The notes beneath the pieces are model-generated. The model did no database searches. It was not told the origin of the DNA and saw only the letters and a list, made by a program, of their open reading frames with translations. Below, piece by piece: positions 51,842 to 61,048 of a stretch of DNA of 64,000 nt. The stretch covers positions 30,857 through 94,856 of the forward strand of contig NZ_FNBN01000016.1 in assembly GCF_900102545.1 (NCBI RefSeq), written 5' to 3'. The translations under genes and the position numbers were made by a program. Positions within the stretch are counted from its first letter, which is position 1; the number at the start of each line of letters is the position of its first letter. Origin of the DNA: Chitinophaga filiformis. Its GTDB lineage: Bacteria; Bacteroidota; Bacteroidia; Chitinophagales; Chitinophagaceae.

Positions 51842-54800
51842 TTATCTTTCTTGAAAGTAAGTGTGCTTTTACCAAGGTCTCTGGAAGTGGCTACTGCAAT
51901 ACCGCGCTGATCATTCTTATCGACCGCACAGTAGAAATGATAGACCACTCCCTTGTGAGAAATAACAAAAGATTTATGGGCAAAGCGACCATCATAATCT
52001 TCCGTTGAATTGATCAGGTCTTCTCCATACCAGTCAGACCAGTGTACAAGATCATAAGAACAGGCGAAGCGGTTAAAGGCGGTAGGTCTGTTCTTCCAGA
52101 ATGCACCGAAATAAAACATCACCCATACATTATGCATGCGTTGTATCACTGCATCTCCCGTGATACCGGTATAATGATCCAGTACCGGCTGATCGAGATA
52201 CCTTTTCCAGTGTTCCATATCATCAGATACCGCCATACCGATACGTTCCTTTCCCCGTTTAGGATGCAGGCTATCGCCTTTAGCATTGTAGTACATCACA
52301 AAAGGATAACCGGTAGTTTTGGTCTTATCCCATATGACAGAGCTCTTGTAAATGGTATTATTCTCCCACCAGCCCGCATTGCTGTCCGTTGCCATTAAGG
52401 CCGGCTTATCAAAGCGGTACCATTCATGTGCCTTAGTGGTCTTTTTACGGGTATTGGCGATACCGATAGATAACAGCCCCTGCTCATATCCTGTGTGAGC
52501 GCCGCCGATATAAGTCATCCAATGTTTCTTCCTGAACGACTGCCATTTGTAATTACCACCCCACTCATAATCCTGCAGAGAAATATATCCTGCCCGTTGA
52601 TTCGCATCCCACGAAGTAGTGCTATCAGCAAATGACATCATCTTTCCTTTTGTCTTCCAGTGCAGCAGGTCTTTACTCTCCGCCAGCAATGTTTCATACC
52701 CGCGGCCATCATACATGATATATACCATGTACCATTTTTTGCCTTTACGGAATATACTGGGACAATCCAATTTCTTACTGTCATTCGGTGGTACCATTAC
52801 CATTCCGTACTTGTAAGGCGTTTTTATCTCATGGTAGATCTTCCCCATTACTGTTGTAGGTACCCGATCAATAGTCCTGATCTTTTCCTGCTGCAATTGT
52901 ACTGGCCCTAATAATCCTGCTTCCAGTAAAGGCACATGCTGCAAACGCAGGGGAGCAGTAGTATGTGTAATACGCTGTGCTACCGGCAAAGCAGTATCCC
53001 CGATCAGGCGGTTGGCCCATGTATTTGTCACCGCGATCGACAGCTCATTCTTTCCCTCCCGCAAACCAGGCGTGATATCCACGCGGTAAGGATATGTCCA
53101 TGCTACACCACAGTTGATACCATTGACAGTCACTTCTGCTATATTGGCTACATGACCCAGATCCAGGAAAACACGAGATAAGGTATCCTGCTTATTCAAC
53201 GACCATTCGAAACTTTGCCTGTATGTGGCAGTACCTGAATAATAACGGATCTGTGGAGAAGGATGCTTCGCCCAGTCAGTCAGTTCATTGAATATGACCG
53301 GCACTTCCGGACCACCAGCAGCCGTATCAAACTTCACTTCCCATGGGCCATTTAATGTGCCTTTGGTTTCCAACACCGGCCAGTTAACAGCCTTGTGCAT
53401 CTCTTTAGCCCCCGTTGCTCTCCGGAACACAATAAAAATGCTGCCATTAGCAGGCAACTGCAATTGCAGATTAGTACGTCCATCCTGCGATGTCCAGTCT
53501 AAGGCCATACGCTGCTCGCCTGTTACAGGATCCCACAATTCAGGCAGCCTGCCGCTTACATGGAAAGACACATTTACCAGACGGTCTATCTCCGCCTGAT
53601 TAGACACAAAATAAATATCATAGTTAGGGGAACTGCGGTGCGTCCAGGCAATTGCAGTGGCTCTCTTACCTGACAACTCTTTCGCCAGAAGGTCTGGCGC
53701 CAGACCTAATGCATCAAATGAAGACGACTTCCATGGACCTTGTATCACGCCTTTATTACCTAAAGTGATCACGCTATCTGGCGCTTCCAGCGATCTGACA
53801 GGTCCGTTCACCAATATAGTAGCTCCCGCCTGCAGTAATCTTCTGAGATGAAAGACCGTCTCACGGGATAACAGATTTCCTTCAGGTGACATGGCCATCG
53901 CACCGGGCAATACCAGCATCCGGTAGACAGCGCCACCCGGCAATATAATATTCCCGTTCTTCACCGTTGCCAGCCTCAATAAGGCATCTTTGTTAAAAGA
54001 ATCATAGTTGTATCCCTGCAACGCATCTACCCAGGTGGCAGGATCTGTAATATTCGCAGAAGCGGTCACCCCTGCAGGCATTTCACGTAAAGGACCTCCC
54101 CGGTTGGCCATACGCTGCGATTCCGCCTGGATCATGCTATCGCCGAAAAGGCCGGGCAATACACTTATCAATCTTTCAGGTAATACCGCCCTGCGTGGCA
54201 GTTCTTCTCCGGTGAATACTGCTACATCCGCGACAGGGCGTCCCTGTTGCAGTAAAGCCTGACAACGCTGTGCATAGCTCACCCATGCCCTGCCTGGTTT
54301 CCACCAGGTCTGGTCACGCTGAAAATAGAGTCCTATGCCGTCCAGCGTCATACCGGGACGCTGATCAGTCCACAGATTATGCGCAAATACATGATACACC
54401 AGTTTATTAATCCCCAGTGCATAGTTGCGGTCTGCCAATGCTTTCAGCATACCGGGATGTTCATCCCAGCGCATACGCAGTTCTGTAAATGCCTCTGCCT
54501 GCACGATCTGTTTGCCATATATATGCGCACCCGAAATAGCGTCCAGCATATCATTGGGCTTATCGTGCGTAGGACTGCGCAACCAGAATTCTCCCATCGG
54601 GATGTCGGCGGACTGATAATGCTGCATGCCATCACTTGTCATCACAGGCGCTACACTCTCTGCAGTGAACGTACATTTATGTGCATGCGCCAATGCCGCC
54701 AGTGTATCGTAAAAGTTTTGTTGTACCAGTTCGGTGATCGTAGTTCTTACGTCATGTAGGAAATGCTCCGCTGTTTGTGTATTCTGTACAGGATATCCTG

Positions 54801-56220
54801 CCATAGCCGGCAGATATCGCAGCAGGTCATAGCCACGGCGCTTGCTGAACTCTCGTCTGAAATGAGATGACCAGTTCTGACTACCGCATTCCCAACTGTC
54901 CACATGAAAGACCTTCAATACACTGTCTGCCAGCTGTGGCCCTATCTGGCGGATAGCTTCTCCAAACCAATGATCAAACTGCTTACGGACCGCCGCACTA
55001 TTGAATTTATCACATTCCAATCCCGCGCCCGCTCCACCAGTAGCGTTGGTATACCCTGTAGAAGTATGCCCTATGCGCAGGACTGTCCAGTTACCTGCAG
55101 GCGCTTTCCAGTGCAGTTTGCCTTTTGCATCTATCAGTGCCGTGAGGTCTGTTATTTTATCCAGGGGGATACAATCTCTATCGGGGATCTGTTTTGCTGT
55201 TGTGTAAGGACTGATGCGCCACACTGCGCCACTCTTGCCTTCAAACTGGTGAATGCGTGGCTGATCTGAAAGGTGCAGTCCTGTTATCTTCAGACTTTGT
55301 TTCCACTTAGCAGCGTCCAGGTCTTCCGCCCCGGGCTCTGATCCTTCCTTATCATAAGAAAAGCGGAAGAAGCGGGCCGTCACTGGTGTAACCGCGTGTG
55401 TAACCGGCGCATCTTTATCCTGCCAGCCGTGACGTGGCACATTCAGTTTGCCGACAGGTCTGAAATCAACTCCATTATCGCTTATTGAAATACTTAACCG
55501 GTGTGCCTGGTAATTATTGCCATTAGTACGCACCGTAACTGCATAACAGGTGAAAGGCTGTTCATACGCATACTGGATCCAGCAGGGATCCTGGCTGCGA
55601 AAGCTTTCCTTATTACCCGCTACAGTGAGGAACTGCGCATTGACACCTGGCTGACTGGTAGTTACTGTTGGCGTTTGATTACTCGCCGGCAAAGAGGGGA
55701 AAGCCAGTACAGCAATGTCTCTATAATATTTTTCGTTCGTCTCAGGTTGAGGCAGCGTATCATTAAATGTAGTATTCCCTTTCACTGTAGTAGTTGTCCA
55801 CACTACTTTCTGCATAGATAGTTCCGGTGTGATCCAGGGACCTCCCGCCAACGCGAAACCATCGCTTACATGCATTCCCAGCTGCAAACCTAGTCTGGCA
55901 GCTTCGCTATGCGCAAAGCGCACCATATCCCACCAGGCAGGACTTAGTTGTTCTACCGGTGGATTGATAAAAGGCGGATTCGCTTTCCCCTTGATGGGCA
56001 TCAGGTATGCCCCTCCTATGCCTGCCTCCTTCATCGCTTCCAGATCAGCAGTAATCCCGGCACGGCTTACGCTGGCATGCATCCAGTACCAGAACACCCA
56101 GGGCTTTGCCGATACAGGCGGTTGCCTGAATATGGTGTCCAGGTATTGATCCTGGGCCATACCAGTTTTTACACAAATACAAAAAATGAGCAGAAAGAAA
56201 TATCGTTTCATAGCAATCAT
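51838..56220 (-). CDS. GH106-like alpha-L-rhamnosidase fused to a GH43-like propeller
   Basis: 1460 residues in one frame. Signal MKRYFFLLIFCICVKTGMAQ (ATG 56211; 56220 adds MIA). Residues ~25-1110 form a GH106-type enzyme: KPWVFWYWMHASVSRAGITA, GLQLGMHVSDGFALAGGPWI, KVFHVDSWECGSQNWS, CTFTAESVAP, then a galactose-binding-like module (GPWEVKFD...VTVNGINCGVAWTYPYRVD). From about 1120 to the end is a five-bladed propeller of GH43 type (LDCPSIFRKGKKWYMVYIM, ESKDLLHWKTKGKM, YDGRFAHKSFVIS). The fusion would couple rhamnose removal to a second exo-cleavage. The second specificity is unknown. Confidence 0.88.
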   Translation of the reverse strand: MIAMKRYFFLLIFCICVKTGMAQDQYLDTIFRQPPVSAKPWVFWYWMHASVSRAGITADLEAMKEAGIGGAYLMPIKGKANPPFINPPVEQLSPAWWDMVRFAHSEAARLGLQLGMHVSDGFALAGGPWITPELSMQKVVWTTTTVKGNTTFNDTLPQPETNEKYYRDIAVLAFPSLPASNQTPTVTTSQPGVNAQFLTVAGNKESFRSQDPCWIQYAYEQPFTCYAVTVRTNGNNYQAHRLSISISDNGVDFRPVGKLNVPRHGWQDKDAPVTHAVTPVTARFFRFSYDKEGSEPGAEDLDAAKWKQSLKITGLHLSDQPRIHQFEGKSGAVWRISPYTTAKQIPDRDCIPLDKITDLTALIDAKGKLHWKAPAGNWTVLRIGHTSTGYTNATGGAGAGLECDKFNSAAVRKQFDHWFGEAIRQIGPQLADSVLKVFHVDSWECGSQNWSSHFRREFSKRRGYDLLRYLPAMAGYPVQNTQTAEHFLHDVRTTITELVQQNFYDTLAALAHAHKCTFTAESVAPVMTSDGMQHYQSADIPMGEFWLRSPTHDKPNDMLDAISGAHIYGKQIVQAEAFTELRMRWDEHPGMLKALADRNYALGINKLVYHVFAHNLWTDQRPGMTLDGIGLYFQRDQTWWKPGRAWVSYAQRCQALLQQGRPVADVAVFTGEELPRRAVLPERLISVLPGLFGDSMIQAESQRMANRGGPLREMPAGVTASANITDPATWVDALQGYNYDSFNKDALLRLATVKNGNIILPGGAVYRMLVLPGAMAMSPEGNLLSRETVFHLRRLLQAGATILVNGPVRSLEAPDSVITLGNKGVIQGPWKSSSFDALGLAPDLLAKELSGKRATAIAWTHRSSPNYDIYFVSNQAEIDRLVNVSFHVSGRLPELWDPVTGEQRMALDWTSQDGRTNLQLQLPANGSIFIVFRRATGAKEMHKAVNWPVLETKGTLNGPWEVKFDTAAGGPEVPVIFNELTDWAKHPSPQIRYYSGTATYRQSFEWSLNKQDTLSRVFLDLGHVANIAEVTVNGINCGVAWTYPYRVDITPGLREGKNELSIAVTNTWANRLIGDTALPVAQRITHTTAPLRLQHVPLLEAGLLGPVQLQQEKIRTIDRVPTTVMGKIYHEIKTPYKYGMVMVPPNDSKKLDCPSIFRKGKKWYMVYIMYDGRGYETLLAESKDLLHWKTKGKMMSFADSTTSWDANQRAGYISLQDYEWGGNYKWQSFRKKHWMTYIGGAHTGYEQGLLSIGIANTRKKTTKAHEWYRFDKPALMATDSNAGWWENNTIYKSSVIWDKTKTTGYPFVMYYNAKGDSLHPKRGKERIGMAVSDDMEHWKRYLDQPVLDHYTGITGDAVIQRMHNVWVMFYFGAFWKNRPTAFNRFACSYDLVHWSDWYGEDLINSTEDYDGRFAHKSFVISHKGVVYHFYCAVDKNDQRGIAVATSRDLGKSTLTFKKDK

Positions 56221-56360
56221 ACGGACAACTACACAAGGATCTATAGGTTGACTAATATTTGTTTTGTAAAAATCTTCTCAGCTGACAAGGCAATTGACAT
56301 TTCCGGCTGATAAACCTGGTCCGTGGGATACCGACAGCAAAGCAAATACCGGCCGCATCA

Positions 56361-57260
56361 TCACTGAAATACCGACTTCATATAAGCTGCATTCGCACTG
56401 AAGTTTTTCTTTACATTCCTGGGATCATTCGCATCGCGGGAACGCTCGATTACTAACCATCCGCTCCAGTGCATCTTGTCCAGTGTATGCTTTACCTCTT
56501 TCATATTGATACGTGGGTTATTCTGTAACCAGACTCCATCTGTATCTGTACAATGGATCTGACAGATACGTTTAGCCCCCAGGGTCTTTAGTTCCTGAAT
56601 CAGATCACGTCCAGCCTGCAGGGCATTGGAAAAATTAAAGTAACTCTTCACAGCAGGAGAGCCTATTTCATCGAGTAGTTTCACCTCTTCTGCTGCTGGC
56701 AAAGCTGTTTCCACTCCAATGATCACACCTGCCTTTTCAGCATTCGCACCTATTGTCTTTAAGCGCTGTACGATCGCGGGTCGCAGTTCCGGACGTTTTA
56801 CCAGGTCGCCCTGCACACCCAATGGCAGGAAGGCGATCTTCACCTTCATCTGCACCATGGTATCTATACAATCCTGTACCATCCTTTCTACTTCAGCTTC
56901 GGGTCTTTCCGCAAAGGACTGTGCATAAAAGCCTGACATAGCAATGGAGCTGATGGCTATATTGAATGATTTAGCAGTATCGAGGAACTGCTGGCGCACC
57001 ACTGGATCAGACAATTTACTGTCAAACGTCGGACGGTTACCCAGTCCTCCCATATCCACTTCCACGCCATCTGCCCCAATGTCTTTTGTAAGCTGAAAAG
57101 CGCCCAATTTCTGGCGTTTCAGGATCATCCAGTCACATACCGCTATCCGGTACCTCGGGTCCTTTTTAAAGGCTGCCAACACTATTTCCGGGAGTAGTAA
57201 TCCTCCTGCCAGTAAAGCGACGTTGCCCAGGAAGCGACGCCTGTTTGTTTTTTCCATCAT
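56361..57260 (-). CDS. Sugar phosphate isomerase/epimerase-like protein with Tat signal
   Basis: TIM-barrel protein of the AP-endonuclease-2/xylose-isomerase-like superfamily, about 299 residues. The N-terminus has a twin-arginine signal (TNRRRFLGNVALLAGGLLLPE), so it is exported folded, often with a bound metal. Core motifs: DIGADGVEVDMGGLG, VIIGVETALPAAEEVKLLDEIG, SYFNFSNALQAGRDLIQEL, RICQIHCTDTDG, WSGWLVIERSRD; the Glu/Asp/His/Glu set fits the divalent metal site. ATG 57260 makes an ATGA overlap with the GH78-sialidase stop. Substrate unknown, probably a sugar released by the locus. Confidence 0.82.
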   Translation of the reverse strand: MMEKTNRRRFLGNVALLAGGLLLPEIVLAAFKKDPRYRIAVCDWMILKRQKLGAFQLTKDIGADGVEVDMGGLGNRPTFDSKLSDPVVRQQFLDTAKSFNIAISSIAMSGFYAQSFAERPEAEVERMVQDCIDTMVQMKVKIAFLPLGVQGDLVKRPELRPAIVQRLKTIGANAEKAGVIIGVETALPAAEEVKLLDEIGSPAVKSYFNFSNALQAGRDLIQELKTLGAKRICQIHCTDTDGVWLQNNPRINMKEVKHTLDKMHWSGWLVIERSRDANDPRNVKKNFSANAAYMKSVFQ

Positions 57261-60200
57261 GGCCATTGCTCGTTATTTATAGGTTTCAATTCGAGGGCAT
57301 GCGGGTCAATCTTCACATGCCTGATCCTTTGCCTGCGCCAGGTGTATACTACATGCACATACCCGTCTGCAGTCTGTATCACGGAAGGATAAGAATACTG
57401 GCTTACCGGCGATCCTTCCAGCACCAATGCAGCAAACCAGTGAATACCATCATCAGATACGGCCACATTCAATGGCGTACGCGCACCTTTTGATTTGCCG
57501 GCCGGTGTCTTCACATGATTGTACACCAGCAACTGCCTGCCATCTGCCAGTGTTACCGCATCTGTGCCGGAGTTATTGTTAGGCAATGCAGTAGCACTGA
57601 GTGGAGACCAGGTCTTACCATTATCTTCCGACCATGACTGCACAATCACTCCTTCCTTACTTCTGCAGAGTATCTGTAATCTGCCTTTGCCATATTTCAG
57701 TACACTTGGCTGAATAACATTGAATGTTTTACCATCGTTGATTGGACCGCGCATGGTCCATGTTTTGCCTGTATCTGTGGTACATTCAAAATGTACCTTC
57801 CAGCCTTTTCCTTCGGTGCTCGACGGACAAAGCAACTCACCATTATCCAGCAAAACAGGTTTGTTCTTTACTGGCCCCAGGAAGCCTTCTGGTAATCCCT
57901 TTGCAGCAGACCATGTCAGTCCGCCATCAGTAGATGTTTTCATCCAGCCTTTCCATGAACCTACATTCTTCCCGGTCTTATAGAATAGTTGCAATCCACC
58001 ACCCGGCACCTGGTATAATACAGGGTTCCAGCAGGCTACGCGTGCTGTATCCGACATTATCCCATTCGCCACTTCCACAGGTGTTGTCCATTTATCGCCC
58101 ACCTTGCGACTCACCCAGATACCCACATCGGGGTTTCTTTCCTTTGTACCGCCAAACCATGCTGTTATCAGCCCATTAGGCGTTTCCGCAATTGTAGCGG
58201 CATGACTTTCGGGAAAAGGCGCTGATTCGAAGATGAACTCATCTTCCACGATACCTTTCTTCCAGGGCTGTTGCAGGTCAGCTGCAAACTCATAATCACC
58301 TGACCCGATCTGATATACAGCCCGGTCGCCTTCCATTCTCAGGAAGGTGATATCTTTTCTGTTCGTAACCGCCTGCCCACCCTCCTGTATACCAGTCGCA
58401 GCACGGGCGGGTATATACACGGAGGCAGTAGTATTTACAGGGATTGTTATTTTCCAAATGAATTTATTGATGTCTTTTTTCCAACTGCTACGCACCACAC
58501 CGTACATCGTATGGAAAGATGCATTCACGTTATCAAGCCCCGGAGCCAGCACAGGCTTCATCTCCAATTCACTATAAGCCGGCGCACTGCTTTTTATTCC
58601 TGCAATATCTTCATACAACCATACCAACAGGTCTCCCAGCAACATGACGTGATTATGTGAATTCATGGCAGGAGCGGCAGTATTGCCATTCCACAATTCC
58701 CAGATAGTAGTCGCGCCATTTTCCACCATATATCCCCACCCCGGATAATCTCTGTCTGCCGCTATCTGGTAGGCTATATCAGGTCTGCCATTATGTGTAA
58801 GACCGCGCATCAGCCATTGTGTACCTATCAATCCGGTACTTATATGACCACCATACTTCAACAGTGTACTGTCTGTGATATGTTTGAAGACCTGTTCACG
58901 CACACCAGCCGGTACCATATCAAATGAGAGCGGCAGCAGGTTCGCTGTTACGGTATTATTGCTATAATGATCTGTACGAAGGAAACGATTATTAAAGGCA
59001 GTCTTAATACTATCTGCAGTTGTTTTAAACATCGCCACATCAGATGGCCGATGTAACAATCCGGCAAACTTTGCCATCATATGCAGATAGTGATAGTAGT
59101 ACGCTGTTGCAATCAGGGCACCATCTGTAATACGGGATGAATCTTTGGTATGGATTAACTGCTTTGACTCAGGTGGTACACACCAGTCGCCATACTTATC
59201 TTTCGTCATAATACCTTGCTTCAGGTATTTCGTTCTCATGTAATGCAGCCACTGTTTCATGGATGAATAATGTCTGGCAACAGGCTGCAGATCACCATAC
59301 TGATCATAAAGTGTATTGGCGATCATCAGGTAGGTACCTGGCCAGGTCATATTATCGGAGTAATAGTTCCAGTAAGCAGGCGCTACATCAGGAATAGCGC
59401 CTTCTTTGGTTTGCGACTGTTCAATATCATCCAGCCATTTGGCATATAACTTCGCATTATCAAACAGGAAGCTTTCTCCATAAGCGCCTGTCGCACGATC
59501 GCCTAACCAGGGCATACGCTCATTGCGCTGCGGACAATCCAAAGGCATTCCCTTATAATTACCCAGGATACCCCAGTAAGCATTTTTATAAATACTATTG
59601 ATAGTTGGATCTGATGTTGCAAATGTACCGGTATGCGCCAGATCATCGCTGATCACCTGCCCTTCGAGGTCGCTCTTCTCCAGCTTTCCCGGATAACCAC
59701 TGATCTCTGCATATTGGAATCCATGATATACAAAAGCAGGCGCCCAGGCCTCCTCACCCTCTCCCTTCAACGTATAGATATCTGTTACTTTTGCATCACG
59801 CAAATTATCAGTATAAAGACTACCATCGGCTTTCAGCGTCTCTGCAAATCGCATGACCACCCGTTGCCCTTTCTTCCCCTTTACCTTTATCTGCAACCAG
59901 CCCACCATATTCTGTCCCATATCCACAATGTATACGCCTGGTTGTTTCTCTTTAACAGACAAGGGATGCAACCTATCAACGATGCGCATCGGCTCATTCA
60001 TCTGTGCCTGTAAGACACCTGCCGGTGCAGTCACTAGTGCTACCTGTTGCCAGTTCTTATCATTAAAACCAGTAGCATTCCATCCCGGCATTTCTTTGTT
60101 TGCATCATATTCTTCTCCGTCATATTCATTATTGGTTCTGATAGGCCCATCGGCAGTCAGCTTCCAGGAAGCATCACTGGTGATGATGTCACGCTTTCCA

Positions 60201-61048
60201 TCTGCATACACTACTTCCAGCTGCAACAGTAAACGGGGATAACCGAATGTGGTGATCTTCTGTGGTTTATAAGCCTGTCGCATTGTAAAGAAGCGACCAT
60301 TACCTAATACAGCACCAAGTACATTTTCACCCTGCTGCAAAGCATCCGTCACATCGTATGTGTTATACTTCACTGTCTTGCGGAAATCTGTCGGCGATTG
60401 TGATAACACCGCGGTGCCTGTACGTTTTCCGTTTACATACAACTCATAAGAACCAGGGCCGGCTATATAGACAGTAGCCCGCTTAACAGGTTGTTTAACT
60501 GTAAACGGCTTACGGTAATAACGTGCAGATAACCGAGAAAACTTAGTATGTGCACTATCCCAGGCGAAGCTGGTATCTGCACCTATCCACCGGGCTTTCC
60601 AGTCAGACTTGTTCAGCAGGCCCATACTCCATGAACTGACATTGCTCCACTCAGACTCACCGGCACTTGTCCACACCTTCACTTTCCAATAGCATTGCTG
60701 ACGACTTTGCAATGCCTTACCACTATAAGGAATATGAATACTATTCCGGGAGATGATCTTTCCTGAATTCCAAAGATCCGCCTGATTGGCAGCCAGCTTC
60801 TCAGGACCAGATGCCACCAGGATCTGGTAGGCAATCTGCATGATATTACGACCAGTACCTGTTATCTCCCAGCTAAGACGGGGACGGATAGCATCAATGC
60901 CCTCCGGATTAACAAGCATCTCACAACGGAGATACTGCAAAGATACCCGGGCAGCAAAAGGCGCAACAAGGGTCTTGCTCTTATGAGTATTGGCTAATGT
61001 TGCCTGAGTAATACCAATCGTCAACAATATATAAACCAGGGCACGCAT
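57257..61048 (-). CDS. GH78 alpha-L-rhamnosidase fused to a sialidase-like propeller
   Basis: 1263 residues. Signal MRALVYILLTIGITQATLA. Residues ~35-900 form a complete GH78 enzyme: LRCEMLVNPEGIDAIRPRLS, YELYVNGKRTGTAVLSQSPTD, VYIVDMGQNMVGWLQI, LDCPQRNERMPWLGDRATGA, GDWCVPPES and WGYMVENGATTIWELWNG. From ~930 there is a BNR/sialidase-like six-bladed propeller (SHAATIAETPNGLITAWFGG, Asp-box-like STDGGLTWS, TDTGKTW, SEDNGKTWS). In this family such domains need not cleave sialic acid. The stop overlaps the next gene and the start ATG overlaps the previous stop by 1 bp, so translation is tightly coupled. Confidence 0.9.
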   Translation of the reverse strand: MRALVYILLTIGITQATLANTHKSKTLVAPFAARVSLQYLRCEMLVNPEGIDAIRPRLSWEITGTGRNIMQIAYQILVASGPEKLAANQADLWNSGKIISRNSIHIPYSGKALQSRQQCYWKVKVWTSAGESEWSNVSSWSMGLLNKSDWKARWIGADTSFAWDSAHTKFSRLSARYYRKPFTVKQPVKRATVYIAGPGSYELYVNGKRTGTAVLSQSPTDFRKTVKYNTYDVTDALQQGENVLGAVLGNGRFFTMRQAYKPQKITTFGYPRLLLQLEVVYADGKRDIITSDASWKLTADGPIRTNNEYDGEEYDANKEMPGWNATGFNDKNWQQVALVTAPAGVLQAQMNEPMRIVDRLHPLSVKEKQPGVYIVDMGQNMVGWLQIKVKGKKGQRVVMRFAETLKADGSLYTDNLRDAKVTDIYTLKGEGEEAWAPAFVYHGFQYAEISGYPGKLEKSDLEGQVISDDLAHTGTFATSDPTINSIYKNAYWGILGNYKGMPLDCPQRNERMPWLGDRATGAYGESFLFDNAKLYAKWLDDIEQSQTKEGAIPDVAPAYWNYYSDNMTWPGTYLMIANTLYDQYGDLQPVARHYSSMKQWLHYMRTKYLKQGIMTKDKYGDWCVPPESKQLIHTKDSSRITDGALIATAYYYHYLHMMAKFAGLLHRPSDVAMFKTTADSIKTAFNNRFLRTDHYSNNTVTANLLPLSFDMVPAGVREQVFKHITDSTLLKYGGHISTGLIGTQWLMRGLTHNGRPDIAYQIAADRDYPGWGYMVENGATTIWELWNGNTAAPAMNSHNHVMLLGDLLVWLYEDIAGIKSSAPAYSELEMKPVLAPGLDNVNASFHTMYGVVRSSWKKDINKFIWKITIPVNTTASVYIPARAATGIQEGGQAVTNRKDITFLRMEGDRAVYQIGSGDYEFAADLQQPWKKGIVEDEFIFESAPFPESHAATIAETPNGLITAWFGGTKERNPDVGIWVSRKVGDKWTTPVEVANGIMSDTARVACWNPVLYQVPGGGLQLFYKTGKNVGSWKGWMKTSTDGGLTWSAAKGLPEGFLGPVKNKPVLLDNGELLCPSSTEGKGWKVHFECTTDTGKTWTMRGPINDGKTFNVIQPSVLKYGKGRLQILCRSKEGVIVQSWSEDNGKTWSPLSATALPNNNSGTDAVTLADGRQLLVYNHVKTPAGKSKGARTPLNVAVSDDGIHWFAALVLEGSPVSQYSYPSVIQTADGYVHVVYTWRRQRIRHVKIDPHALELKPINNEQWP

